Source of the DNA: Paramacrobiotus metropolitanus | Taxonomy: Eukaryota > Tardigrada > Eutardigrada > Parachela > Macrobiotidae | Length of the DNA: 64,000 nt | Assembly: GCF_019649055.1 (NCBI RefSeq) | Contig: NW_026570246.1 | Coordinates: 744,001 to 808,000, forward strand | Direction: 5' to 3' | Shown here: piece by piece, positions 11,621 through 24,851 of the stretch | Position numbering within the stretch: the first letter of the stretch is position 1 | Layout of the letters: every line of letters starts with the position of its first letter | Made by a program: the position numbers and the translations under genes | The notes under the pieces: model-generated | The model's database searches: none | Seen by the model: the letters and a program-made list of their open reading frames with translations, nothing else | What the model was told of the DNA's origin: nothing

Positions 11621-14600
11621 TCAAGGATTTGCACTAAAACTGAGTTTCCGCGGGGGCAGCGCCGTCTCTTCGTCGCAGCCGCCGCCCGGGCCCGCACCCA
11701 TCCCCTGATTCGCCTCCTTGATCGGCGACATTACCAGCGAATCAATCCGTGGACTAGACGAATTGAAACTCCTGTCGCCGGCATTATCCCCCGCTTTCAA
11801 ATGATCCGGATTACTCTCGCTGATGTTGTTGTGCTTCGTTGTCAGCACGTTGTCCGAATGCCCGATGGCCGTGGTGAAGAAGCCCACTGGTCCGTTCATG
11901 TACGGACTCGTCACGGCGCTGCTGGCCAGACTGTTCATCGCCGAAAACTGATTCTCCTGATTTAACACGTCGGCGTTGAAGGACTCCTGATGGGTCCAGA
12001 AACGATTATGGGAGGTGTCATCCTGTTCGTGGGATAAGGACGACAATAGCGGATGCTGATCAGGTGTATGAATTGGCGATGTCACTGCGGATGTCTGTTT
12101 GGAGGACGATTCCGTTACTGTTTGCAGGAACATGTCCAGTTCATGGAAATGCAAAGCGTTGTGCAGTGTTTCCAGTGAGTGCACGTTCGGCACATGCAAG
12201 CACTGATCGCCATCTAACATATCAAATGAAAAAACTAATAGTAATTTTGTTGCACTTTGCGTATATAAGTGGCGCATGTAAAGGTGCATGACGCGTTCGT
12301 TTTAAGAGAAGCAGCGTAGACAATTTTTACAACCTGTTGAAAATTAACTAAAAAAAGTGCAGTAAAATTAAAACCGAAAAGGTTTTCGAAAAGTTCATAT
12401 TTACCCTTTTTGTCTGTTTTATCATCCACTTTATCCAAGCTCGACGCGGAGCTGACACCTTTGATTACTGCCGTACTAAATACCCGATTCATAATTACAC
12501 CACTGTCGCTGATTTTGGTGAATGTCGACCGATCATAGCGAGTTTTGGGGAAATTTATGGTGGAATTCGAATCCAAGTTATCCAACCATCCTGCATTCCA
12601 AGCAGTTAAGTTTAGATATGTGTATCATTAACCACCGTGTTGCACAAGGAATCTTACCATCGGCCAAATGAGACATAGACGTCGCAAAGCTTGAATTGAT
12701 TTTCTTCGGTAAGGACGGTAGATCATTAGGTTCATTTTTCAAGGTAGTGGTGCTGGCTTTAGTAACCAAAAAGTCGATCGACTCATTCTAACAATACAAT
12801 AAATACTATAATGATAATTCCAATCTAAATTAATTTTCCATAACAAAAATGTGTCAAAGTGAAGGGTCTTCTTACCGATGCCGATTTGCTGACTTTACCG
12901 ACACTTCCGACGGTACGAAATCCCGGACCCTCCGTATCTTCCACATCCTCATTGCGCAGCATCATTCCCGGGCTGAAGTGGATTTCAATATGGAAGCGTT
13001 CTTCGGAACGCAGCTCCTTGTTAGGATCTTCGTACATCATAATGACAATCTGCGTGAGGAAATTGAACTCGGACACCGTCGAAATATATTTCATGGCGCG
13101 ACTCCACTGTTCGTCATTTCCCTGCAATCGTTTTCGGATTATCATATTAAACAGTCCTGTCGGCTGCGCTTAATCGTTTTCTTGTGTACCCCGATAAGCC
13201 CGCCAAACCGCAGCATATTCATCAACGAATGTATATGGCTTTCGCTGGTAAAATACAGTCGACTGCGGACCAACCGACCAGGTGAGGCAACATTCTGTGA
13301 AAACCTGCAGCAAAAACAATGCTTAAATTTTTTACAAGTAGTAAAAAACATTGCAAATATATTTCTAATTCTAGAACAACCAGTGCACAAATTGCATGAA
13401 CTAATAATGAATTCCATTTAGGTACTGCTCGTTCCATATTTTCGGTAGATAATAATGTATTAGTGAAACAAAAAGACAAATTGTTAAAGCATTCTAAAAT
13501 GTATAGTTACTTCGCAAAATCTTTTCGTCTACTTAATTTTGTTGGTGCTTTCTTAGCGAATAAGGGTGTAAAATGGAGGTAGACTATTAAAACTTTGTCA
13601 GTAAAACCACGGAAGACCGCCTAAAATCTTTATCATTTATCTTGGCCGAAACCTTTTCGACACCAACTACTCCTAATCGCAGCAGTTAGCTAACCTCGGA
13701 TGTAAGCGATTGATGTTCTCCGGGTCATCCTGGTAGTCAATGACACGCTGCAGATCGGCCCTGATCTTTTTCAGCAGCGGAGTCGCAACTCCCTACGGAC
13801 ATACGCAACTGTACGCTATTCATCCGTCACAGCCAGCTCGATCAGATAAGACAATATTCCAACCTGCGCAATCGCCAACTTTTCTTTGGCCGTGATCCCG
13901 TACTCTAGCGGCACAACGATGTTGGCTAAATTGCGACCCAGACTGAACAGCTGCTTGGCATTGGCCGACCGACTAATCCACTGATTGTGATGAATATCAA
14001 ATTTGATGCAGTCGTAGATATCCGGGATCTTGGTTATGTCGAAACTACCATCCTTCAACCGGAAGTCTTTCTCCAACTTTCCCCAACGACGCTGAATTAA
14101 ATCCCAACTCTCACCGCTGTACAGCGTGGGAACTACAACATGCACACATCATTATCCCTATCGATCGTCTGAATACATTCTTTTATTCCTTTACAAAATC
14201 CCCTCAACAATTTCAAGAAATAATTACCAAATCAAAGCATCCCCCAATACGGAAATGTAATTTGTCCAAAAGCAATATTCCTGTAGATTATTTTTACGCA
14301 CTTACGAATTCAAATAATCCAAAATCTACCTAGTCAAGGGATGTACATAACTAATCAACCATGTCAAGCAAAATTTGAAACGAGAAAAGGAAGGCATTGG
14401 TAGCCCGGTAGAATAATAATGAGACGTCAGTGAAAATACTGCATATAAATATGATCGAAATGAGAATTACTAATTCTACTGTACAGGATAAACTACATTT
14501 ATCAAAAGACCTACCGTCGCTATCCAAATTAGCGGCTTTTTCCCGAATGAACGCATTTAGTTCTTTGATGCTTTCATGCATCTGTTCGCAGGCTTTCACG

Positions 14601-17600
14601 GGATTCTTAATGACGTCCATGGACGCTTTAATCGCCAGAGAGTTCGTGGGATTTAAAATTTCACAGTCTTCATCCGTAAAATCACGATCCTGTTTCATAA
14701 TGGCTTTCAGCCGTTTTTTAACGCTATAACACATAAACCCCATTAAACAATCTGCAGATCGCTACAGCAAATGTGATCATCAGCACCAGTGCACAGACCT
14801 ATAAGCACAGCAATAAGCGGTATACGACCGGCCCAGCAGTGGAGTAAAATCTACCCTAAAGATCAAATTCAACCACCAAAATAAAAACCTGCATTTTCTT
14901 CATATGGAACACGTAGAACAAAAAAAACGTTTTCACACCCTAAGGAATAGTCTAATTGTGTTAGTAAAAACAGTGAGTTAAAACAAACAAGTTCTGCCAC
15001 CTCGCTGTGCACCATTTTTCCTTGAAACCCGCCACCGCCGCGCTCTGGCAACCGCAAGTCCATCACCAAACGCAAAAACAACAAGACAAGAAAAGGAGCA
15101 CACGCACACAGACACACAGCATGCGAATAACTTACGCGTTCTCATGCTCACGTGCATCCAAATCATTATCAAGTAGACCGTTTGTGTCAGCAGATTTCAC
15201 CATCTGCACCAAGATGGGTGTCAATTCGCCTTCCAGTGCCAAGAATCCCTAATCAACACCAGAACAACACAAAGAAATTCAGTCACAAGTCATGTTGAAC
15301 TAAATATCTGCTACCAATATCAAGCGTTACCTTGGCAAATGCCGCAGCTGTGGTTTGCACTCGTCCTTCGTCCGATGCATAAATTTTGAGATCATGACGA
15401 AATGTACTATGTAAACGGAGCAATCCATGACCTTTTTTTCGGGAAAATTCACCCGATCCAGGGTACATGCAACGAAACATCTGCCCCAGCTGCTCAGACT
15501 GGTATTTTCCGAGAGGAGTCAGTTCACCGCCCCACTTCATAATCAAAACTAGGCTTCCAGGAGGGATGCTGGTTTCGGGGTCGATTATCACAGGAGCTAA
15601 AGCACAAAATATCACGTTCAACTGTTCCCAATAATCGCTTATACGGTTTACATGTTTCTTTCAATACTAATTCATATTAATCAGCACAGCTGGTATCTAA
15701 GATGCAAGCAAAAATAGACACTACTTATAAAACTTATAGGAACTCGGAGCAACGGTTTTACGGAGCCACTAGGCAGAGTTTCCGAAGGCAGCATAAAACA
15801 ACTTGGATAAACAAATCGTTATGTACTCGTACCTTCAGATCGACAGGGCGAGTCGGTGCGGTCTATGAGCTGATACTTAATCTGTATTTTCCTGTTGATC
15901 CCACTGAAATGCCCATACATTTCCAGTACAGCCTTCAGCTGCTCCAATTTCAGCCGTTTATCCCTGACTTCAGGCTCATCAGCACGATTGGCCAACAGAT
16001 TCCTTACAATATCCAATATTTCCTGTAACTGATTGGGTTTCTTCAATTTAATTTCTCTCCCATCGGTCTCAAATTTTCCCCCAAACTTCTCGAATACTTC
16101 AAAGAATACCGGATGGCGGATTTCCATTTTCATCTTCTGCTTTGGAGTACGATCACCGTGCCGGATGACAGCGACTACACTGCGCAGCTCCATTTCTTTT
16201 CCGAAAGTCGTAGTGACAATGGGAGGGTCACCCAGCTGGTACGGCATCGCCCACTGGATGTGCAGCTGGGGCGCCAAACGCCGCAGAATATTGTTAGCCA
16301 CAATTTTCGCACAATCGTTGTAGTAGATCATAGAGTTCTTTACAAAGCTGAACCCGTTTACATCACAGACATATGAGCGACCACTGGCACGCAGGAGATC
16401 AAAACCGCAAACGGTTTGCTGTAAACCCAAAAAAAAGATATTTACAAAACCAAAAACAGGGTAAGTTGTGCGGACACAAAATTATAAATTCAGATCACAG
16501 GGCAAAAATTACTGTGCAAAACAACTGGCTATGGCACCGTAACTGCCCTAGTACGAATATCCTTGGATAAATGTTTTAATTAAGGGAAATTTTCTTGCAT
16601 AATTCGGAACTTAAAGATGCATCCCGCTAACTAGCCATTTTTTGCTTGCTATTAATAGACAACCGAGCTCTGGAAGTTGTCTGACAGACAGAACCATTCA
16701 TTTCCGGACTTCACCCGAACCCACCTTGAAGGCAATGCACACCCGTCTGGCAATTAATTTCTCAATGTTATTGAGTATAACGGGAAAACGAATTTCCTTT
16801 CCCTCTTTATCTCGCTCCACGACGCCATCCAGCGCCGGGGATTTGCGCGCCTCAGCGTGCGCGTATTCGGGACCAACAGTGTACACTTTGACGTCAGTGC
16901 CGTCGGTAGGCATGAATTCCTCGTAGATATAGGAACCGGTTTTCCGGACTTTACTCTCCGATGAATATACACTGCTACGGCTTCCAATCTACACAAAAAC
17001 AAAACAGTCCATCAATTCCGGCGATTGTAACCATTGCCAGGGCAATAAGTGTCGCTATTAACCGGATAGAATAGAGCAAAATTGAACACCTCATCTTTTT
17101 AACCAGCGACATTTCACAAACAGCCACGGCTAACAATGTAATCACATGTCAACAGTGGAACGATAAAAAGGCATTGCGAGGCAAAGGCCCTCTGCGTTTT
17201 GTCAGCAAGCAATACCGAGCATCAAAAGGCGACCCGGTCGGTACAAGTGTATTGGAAAGTGTTTGAAAATATCGAATAACGATTATTCGGCACTACTAAG
17301 CTTAATAAACAGACAACTGAAGTTCCCATCCACCAACAGAATCAAGCCATATTTGCAAGCCAGCAGCTACAATTAAACGTGGATGCAACTGGTTCACGAA
17401 AGTATGCACGCCACCTTGTGACTTTGTAGTTTGTATTTAACAGCCATGCCAAATAAAACACGACAGAAAAACATAAATTAACTTGCTCTTGAACCAACGC
17501 AAAAATCGCACAAAACTAATTTCTCAGAAACAGTTGAAAAGTAAGATTATTATCGTGAATGAACTGATAATCTAATACGAGATATTAATAATAACGCATA

Positions 17601-20600
17601 TAATATTATAGTGAGAGGTTTCGCTCGGATAAATGTGAAAGCAGTTCCGCTTCACATTCAGCCGTGACGAAGTATAACCAAGGTCGACAGGAAAATTGGA
17701 TGAGAGAAGTATTAAGTAAATCAACACAGACAGACACGAATAATAGTAACCGGAACCGTACCTTGCGAAAGAGTCTCTGGCTGCCACCACCCGCCGCCAT
17801 GGGATAGTAGATGTACACATTATGATCATCAGCACAAATGGGTTTCTCCACAAATGGCTTATTGAAGGTAACCCCATTAACCACCACGTAATCGTCGTAT
17901 TCCTCGATGTGCGCATCATCCGGATTTCCGCTTTCCCGATCCAACACAGCGTAGCGCGGCACATCAATGCCCTCCGACTTGAGCAACTCGTAGACTTTTC
18001 GCCTGTTTAAAGAAAGCTGACAAACCGCAAGAAATCGGTCTGCATTAAAAGGCGAACCTTTACACATCTACTTTAGGGACTAAAACAGATCCAACCATTA
18101 AAGGCATTTGCAAAACATCAGAACATCAGCATTCATTCTAACATACATTCAAATGATTTAATATAAATAAATGTAACTGTACCAACGCATTTATTAAAAG
18201 TAATATCGCAAAGCACACCCAGACTTGTACATACGAGATTGCTAATCCATCGACACTTATCTTAAGACACTTATTTTAAAACGTTAAAGTCAAATTAGCG
18301 AAACAAAAAGCGTAAATCTCAATACAGATGTAAGTCATGTTATTAATAGTTACGTCAACTAAATAAGGCACATTAATTAATTACAAATTGTACCTTTATC
18401 AGATTCGCACTCTGCTTACCTGTCTTTAATAACGTGCTGCATTTTAAGATCATTAACCACGAACGGTTTCCGCAAATCTGCGTAGCTGATGGCTTTGTCC
18501 AGTGGAAATCTTTCCGACTGGAAGCAAATGAGAGCATCCACGACCGGCCATTTTTCCACCGGATCATGCAAGATTTGCTGCTCATCAAACACCAGTGTCT
18601 TAATCTGGTCAAACTCCTGCGTTATGCGTCGTAGTATTTCTGTCATATACTTGGACTTGGCCTTTTTGGCCTACAAACATTTTGCATCAAACGCCATACC
18701 AATAAAATACAAGACATAAATTCGAAACAACCAACCATGGCACAAACGCCCAGTGTAACGTAGGGCTCATGGTCAGGTTGACCACCAGATGACGGCGAGG
18801 AAGCACTCTGTGGCTGCAAGGAAAAACGACGAAATGATGCTTTCGGCCGGAATGCCATGACAGGGATAATGTATAAACATATGAAGCTTCACATTTTCCC
18901 TTGTTTGATGTTTTCAACCAACCCGGCACGATCAGACTGCGACTACACATGACTGGATGATAACACGCGGTTACGCCGTACACAGGCGGCATTACGAGAA
19001 AAGATGCTATGTATGCGGTTTGCGATTTTTAGAAGTCCCGCCCAGTACAAGCGACAAGCTGGTGGAAGGACCTTTCTGTGCAAAACAACAAGTGTTTACG
19101 GCTCGGATCAGACTCGAACAGTTAGAACAGGTTAGGTATGAGTAGTTAATAATGCTAATTATAGACAGCAACCAGAGCGATTATTGCCGAAGGCACAAAT
19201 GCGTGATAACGCATCTCCAGAAATGCTTTGTTTTCTTTGGAGTTCTGCCCGTATGATCAAATAACCGCATTGTTAAAAACATTAAAATGGAAATCGAATG
19301 CACAATGGTATCTATCAATCACTCTCACAAATAACACCTTCATTCAGAAATCAATTTCGGCAATAATCTAAAAATTCAGAGCATCTTGTTCCATCTAGAG
19401 TACAGAGCGCCATCATATTCGATACCAATGAAGAGTATTCGATAGTATATATGTCAAATGTAAACTGGCGCTAAATTACTTCCTGTATAAGAAATTTGTG
19501 CACATTTTAATCAGACAAGGTAGAAGAACCATGTCTACGTAAACAGTTTCTCACAGAAAAGTTTCCACAAATTTTATTGGAACTTCTGCGACATTGTTTA
19601 ACGACAGTATTAAAAGGCAGATTCCATTCAAATCCACACCCGTATTAGCAAAACACTGCTTTTAAAAAAAATGTTTTGGTAGTGTAACCATCTACTGCAT
19701 ACATAATGCAAACGTTTTCTTGCTGTAAAACGTGTAGCGAAATGATGTACTTACTTACAGTAGCTTATTACACCCAGTTATTTATTGTATTATATAACGT
19801 ACGCTCGTATAACAACAACGGATAGTTTCAATACTGCAAACCAAGTACCAAACCAAGTTCAGTACAAGTTGGCGGGAATTAAAGGGATGCTAGTCACGTT
19901 TTTAATAATGAAACATTTTTCAATTATGCCGTATAAACAGAAGCAACCTTAAAAAATATTCGAAAGGTTCTATTTTAAATTCCACACACGTTAAAGATCT
20001 TGCTGCAGTTTCGTTAATTAATGGAAGAGTAACATTAGCCACGGCCCACAAACACAAGCTTTCGAAAAGAGCAGTCAATGCACTGCTACAAAGTACGTCA
20101 ACAAAAACATCAGACAGGAATCAAAATGCTTGGACTTCGCAGCCTCTTAGCTTACGAACTGCTGCAGGCAATCAAACACAGCGAAAAGATGAATCACCGA
20201 GTAATCACACCCAAGTTCATCAAAGCATCAGTACGATATTCACACAAACCACTACCGTCACCTCGTGTTACAAGATAGCCCTCTCAAGAATTAAACAACA
20301 CTATGTACCTTCGTTCCAAATGATATTATAAGAAATCAAGAGTTAATGCAATATTACTTATAGGAAAACTGATAGAAAAACCATCCAAAAACAGCGCATC
20401 GAAGAAATACTAGTCTCTCCACCACGGAAGGGTTCAGGAGGCCCTTACGAAAATTTCGAAAAAACGTGAACCCTCTCGCATGATCTTCCTGCCTTCGTGT
20501 CACAGAAAACTGCAGAAAATAGCGAATTCTCTAAAAACAGGAAAAACGACAGCAACTTACCAATTCTGCCTGATCTTTCGATGATCCGCGCGACAATCGC

Positions 20601-21406
20601 TCAGTCGCACCGGAGGCAAGAGACCCCGGACGGGCATTAGCAGGCATCGCCTGTGGTTTTAAGCTGATCAGTGATCCCTCCATGGACGACGGACTAACCA
20701 CCCGCTCCTCCCCCGCCACCCCAGCCACCAGGGGCGATCGGGCTCGTCCCACTTCCGGACTGCCCGCTAGACTCGAGCCCGCACTCGTACGATCCGGCAG
20801 AATCAGCCCGCCGCCGTCTTTTAACGACGCCTCGCTGATTTTAGAGACGATAAAGCGCTTGGGCTTCTTGGGTGCCTGCGCGACCACTGGCAGGGGGAAG
20901 GGGGGAATGTCCTTGTGGGAACTGCCCGGGGAGATGTCCTGACTGGCGGACAGGGAGTCGCCGCCTGAGGCTGTCAAGGGAAGGGCGGCGATGTTGATGG
21001 GCACGGTCATGGACCGGCGTCGATGGGGAGAAGGTAGGGGGGACGGACGGAGGGTGTGCTGGGGCGAGGGGAGGAGGGAAGAGCTGTTAACGGGGGATGT
21101 GCTGAGCGAGCCACTGTGACTGTGGTCTTCGACAGCTAAGTCCAAATGGATATGATCTACGGTTTGGAACGCTGTTATTTATTGGTATTAACATGAAAAA
21201 AAATGTTCATTTTTATGGTCTGGTTTGGTCTGAGTCTATCGTCATATACGACTGACCCGACCTTGTGTTAATCTGCTTTAATTTTATTATGCGTCTTCAC
21301 TCTTCACATTACGCAATGGCAAGACCATGCATGTATACTGCGGTTTAAAGTAAGTAAGTACAGTACCTTTAGCAATTACTGGAGTAGGTGAATTCGTTCT
21401 AGACAT
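11621..21406 (-). CDS. PPIP5K: Inositol hexakisphosphate / diphosphoinositol-pentakisphosphate kinase (PPIP5K, Vip1)
   Basis: Seventeen exons on the - strand: 21367-21406, 20561-21171, 18736-18813, 18420-18670, 17762-18002, 16725-16988, 15833-16418, 15331-15596, 15136-15248, 14515-14723, 13864-14132, 13695-13792, 13190-13304, 12876-13121, 12658-12787, 12405-12590 and 11621-12213. All phases agree and give 1431 aa. The enzyme phosphorylates InsP6 and 5-InsP7 at position 1 to make inositol pyrophosphates. Residues about 235-560 form the ATP-grasp kinase ([49 protein letters not shown]). The histidine-acid-phosphatase domain starts at RHGDRTPKQ (581-589) and runs through [28 protein letters not shown] and [10 protein letters not shown]. 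The first 217 residues are Ser/Pro-rich and longer than usual; the last ~200 are low-complexity apart from the conserved LETLHNAL. The intron 18814-20560 holds nothing recognisable. Confidence 0.95.
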
Positions 21407-22187
21407 TCGCGAAATCCAACTGCTCTAGCCCCAACTAGATCCCCAGTCCTCGCGAGTCACGAAAGAGGAAAACGAGGGAGATATCGCGGGAAACAAATGG
21501 AAAAATATTCAATAACGATAACAGGGCTCAAGTCTGATAGGAGCCCTGAAGGTTTATCCAAAGTACTGTAACTTCAAGTACTAGTTAACGTTAACTAGTA
21601 CTAGTTATAGTAGTAACTAGTTAGCGATAACACCACGATCATAAGGATGGGTTGACCAGGATCTGGAAGATTTCTTCGGCCTGAACTACTGCTACCGAGG
21701 ATTATAATTTTAATGAACGATGAAAAACGATGGAAACATCAGTGAGCTTTGACGCAATACGTAGCACAAAGCACAATAGTGATAAAACGATCTTAAAAGA
21801 ATCTATGGATAATAATCATAACATTATGAAATTATCAGTTTGAATTATGGACCGATTTGTTTTAATACGGACTGCAAGCATTACAGTCGGGGTTGGTTTA
21901 TCCGACGAGGTGGCGGCCACCTTTCCTGTTGCACTTACGTCTTTAGTAAGTAAACAAACAAAGTAACTTTTGAAATTCTGAAATCTGGAGTAACGTTTGT
22001 TTATGGAACTTTTCGCGTCCTTCGTCGGAATCTCACTTTTTGTTTTAGGTTTTAGGCAGACTTATATTTATCCGCGGATTTACGTAAATCAGTTACATAA
22101 GCGTTCCCGTTTAATATGTGTATTGTTGTTTCTCGTTGAGAATTATAAACGTAGCTACTATTTCATCTAATAAGATTCTAATTCAAC
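21407..22187. promoter_or_regulatory. Divergent promoter region between PPIP5K and the GKAP-Plus3 gene
   Basis: About 780 bases separate the two start codons, which face away from each other, so both promoters and 5' UTRs should lie here. It contains a 26-base perfect palindrome at 21577-21602. No TATA box could be assigned with confidence. Confidence 0.5.
21577..21602. repeat. 26-bp perfect palindrome
   Basis: The half-site AGTACTAGTTAAC is followed at once by its reverse complement GTTAACTAGTACT. Further TAGTA/ACTAGTTA copies trail to 21625. Confidence 0.8.
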
Positions 22188-23921
22188 ATGCCACAAGGCA
22201 GCGAAAATCTACGGATGGCTGGATTTAAGCCTGATGGAACAAAAGACGAGCAGATCAAGTATTTCCGAGATCTTGTGGCACAGGAGGTATCATTTGAAAA
22301 TAGCCTGGCAGAGCAGTGGCAGAAAAAGCTGAAGGAGTCCGGGCCTGGCAGTTCGTCCCCGACCATTACCGAGGATGGTAAGTTGGTCCGTGCGTTTGTG
22401 CGTTGTGCTGATTAGCATGTGTATGATGTGCACAAACACCGTGATGTCGTTCGCTCGCAGGGGCTGACCAGATCCACTTGGCAATCGGACAGTCTCGGCT
22501 CTTTCTTGACAAGAAAATGCAGCAGTTCGTCGGTCTGCTTGATGAGTGCGAGATGGGGAATACAACGACTACCCCGACGGATTTGGCTGGTTTCTGGGAA
22601 ATGCTCTATATGGAGTTAAAGAACATCCATGATCGCTTCGAACATTTGGACGTATTGGCTGTCAATGGCTGGATGACTCTTCCCACCAAAAAGACGGTTT
22701 TTGCTGCGGATACATCAAGTGGTAGTGAGACAGCGGACGGAGATCATGCCATATCTGACGAGGAAAGAAAGAACACTAGTTCATCCACTTCGGACAGTCT
22801 CTCGGATGGCTGTTGTGACTCGGTCGACAATCAGGATGTGGAGAGAAAACCAAATTATCAGGAAGTTGAAAAAATTCTTATCAAGCGAGATCGCTTGATT
22901 GGTTGGCAGTTTTTCCCATTTTTCGAAGATACGGTGAAGGGTTGTTTTGTAAGAGTCTACCATTCCGTCTTGCATAATGTGCCAACGCATTGTGACACTA
23001 TACCGGAGGAGAATCTGCTTACTGATGGATATTACAAGGTAATGTGAGGCTTATGAAAAGCATTGAAGTTATTTAGTTTAAATTTTTTATGGATTTATTG
23101 CTGTGTTGTTATGTTTGATTTATTGCTGTGAAATGAAAGCAGTCAATCAAGTTATCGGACTGCTTTAAACAATGAGAAAGCTGTATTGTGCTTTCAAATT
23201 TTTTATGTTTAGATTGGCAAGATCGTCGGCGTTGGAGAATCAAAAAAACCGTATTCCATCATACTGACTGATCCTCCTGTGCCGTTCTATACCCGAGTTA
23301 CCCTTAACGTGAAGTAAGCGTAAAAAATTTCTTGAATTTCTGTATAGTATTTGACATTTTTCATATTTAATACACCCATCAGTGCGAAATCAGATTCAGG
23401 AAATGCAGCGAAGTGTTCATCGTTTTAGTTTGGCTGTTTTTACTGTTTAAATGTTTCTGATAACTGAGCTGTGTGTCCGCACTTGCATTTTCGTTACTGA
23501 AGTAGCTTTTGCTAATTAAACATTTTGAATGTTCATTATTTTTGTGTTATTCAGGTTTGGTAATCATGAGGAAGAGGTTCTTTTGCGGAATGTTTCCAAC
23601 GGCATAACGAAAGAATGCGAATATACTGCTTTGTTCAACGAACTGGAGCGGTACAAAACGCCCTGGCCCACCAAAACGTTTTTGGAGAAAAAAGAGCAGG
23701 ATTTGCAGCGGGCTCTAACTGCGCTGCTGTACCCTACTTCTGCCCATGTGGCTTACTGTGCAGAACAATACAATAAGTTTCCGAGACGGCATGTTACGAT
23801 GAAAGATGCTGAAAGTGAATTGTCGAAGTTGAGAGATGCCGCTGCTTTGACTGGGGATCAGGAATCTGCTGCACGATTTCAGTCAGAATTGAGCGTGTTA
23901 ATTGAGCGAAAGATGATTTAG
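22188..23921 (+). CDS. GKAP (SAPAP/DLGAP) domain fused to an Rtf1-type Plus3 domain
   Basis: Four exons, 22188-22377, 22461-23038, 23213-23313 and 23555-23921, give 411 aa in frame. Residues about 26-134 match the C-terminal GKAP domain of DLGAP scaffolds and HURP: YFRDLVAQE, AIGQSRLFLDKKMQQF, PTDLAGFWEMLY, LDVLAVNGW. A Ser/acidic linker (136-190) follows. Residues about 203-330 match the Plus3 domain of Rtf1: RDRLIGWQFFPFFEDTVKGC, then GKIVGVGESKKPYSI and VLLRNVSN; a helical tail (KDAESELSKLRDAA, GDQESAARFQSEL) resembles the region after Plus3 in Rtf1. In Rtf1, Plus3 binds the phosphorylated Spt5 repeat and single-stranded DNA. Both domain ends lie in the single uninterrupted exon 22461-23038, so the fusion is not a splicing artefact. 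The N-terminal histone-modification domain of Rtf1 is absent. Function is unknown; a chromatin or spindle adaptor is inference. Confidence 0.85.
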
Positions 23922-24207
23922 GATTTGGCTGTGCACACCCCTGAAAACTTTGTGCAAGCAGCCGCGAAAACAGCAGAGAACAAAGGGGAACCCACAGCGG
24001 AAGACAAAAAGGGAACAACTGTCCTCACTCACTCACCGCTCTTAGTAATCCGCTAATCAAGCCTTATTGATTTTGTTTGTTTTCTGTGCGACTTTGTACA
24101 GTTGGTAATTTCTCCATCGAATTAACGACTTAATAGCCAGTGCCCCATCCCGCAAATCAAGGCCAGCCAGCAAACCACCCTCTCGCTGAAATCGAGCCGG
24201 CAGATAA
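23922..24207. other. 3' region of the GKAP-Plus3 gene
   Basis: Follows the stop codon; probably 3' UTR. No other feature seen. Confidence 0.4.
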
Positions 24208-24851
24208 TTTCACCAAGTCCGAGTATGTCTAACATCATTTGCCATTGGGCATTGGGCTGCGTATTTCGAGGATCAGTATATTTATGATCCGGAGAGTAAC
24301 CGCATATACCTGGTGGTGCGCGATGGGCAGATGGACAATGTGTCGGCCGCGCTCATAGCTTCTCCTTTATTACGGTGGGATATACCATAGTTATATAATA
24401 TGTATAGCATCGCAGACATAAATTAATTGTGGTACACATATGTATTATGCATTACACCCATGCTGGATAATATTAGTAACTGAAAGATACATTTTCATAT
24501 AAATGCACGCATTTCAACAACGCAATTGCAACTTGAGTACCCGTGCCCTAACCTTATATTTATATTCACGTAAATAAACGAACAGTTAAGCGCTCAAAAT
24601 TATTGCATACTTGCGTTCGATCACAGTAGTCAAATCAGTATATAAATAATGTAATAGAGATTAAGTGGAATGCATTATATCTGTCCGATATTTTCAGCCC
24701 GCAGCTGGAGGAACATGGCATCGGTTTGGTTTGGGAGTCAATTGGGACACGTAGTCGAAGTTCCTTTCCCGAAGATGGGTCGGCGCTTTGCCAGTCTAAA
24801 TTCACGGGCGTTATCCATAACCCGACTGAATCGGAAGGAGAAGGCATTTAA
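24208..24851 (+). CDS. Two orphan coding-like exons of unknown product
   Basis: An open stretch to 24374 (reading DQYIYDPESNRIYLVVRDG, then MDNVSAALIASPLL) ends at a possible donor (TACG|GTGGGA), and a block at 24698-24851 preceded by ATTTTCAG continues in the right phase (PQLEEHGIGLVWESIG) to a TAA. The composition looks coding and the phases fit, but there is no start codon in frame and no upstream exon was found. It may be the 3' end of a gene with distant exons, alternative last exons of the GKAP-Plus3 gene, or a relic. Confidence 0.3.

Noticed and set aside
12849-13421. 190-codon open frame on the + strand
   Set aside because: It lies antisense to two PPIP5K exons (12876-13121, 13190-13304), whose - strand reading is clearly conserved; the + frame is a shadow.
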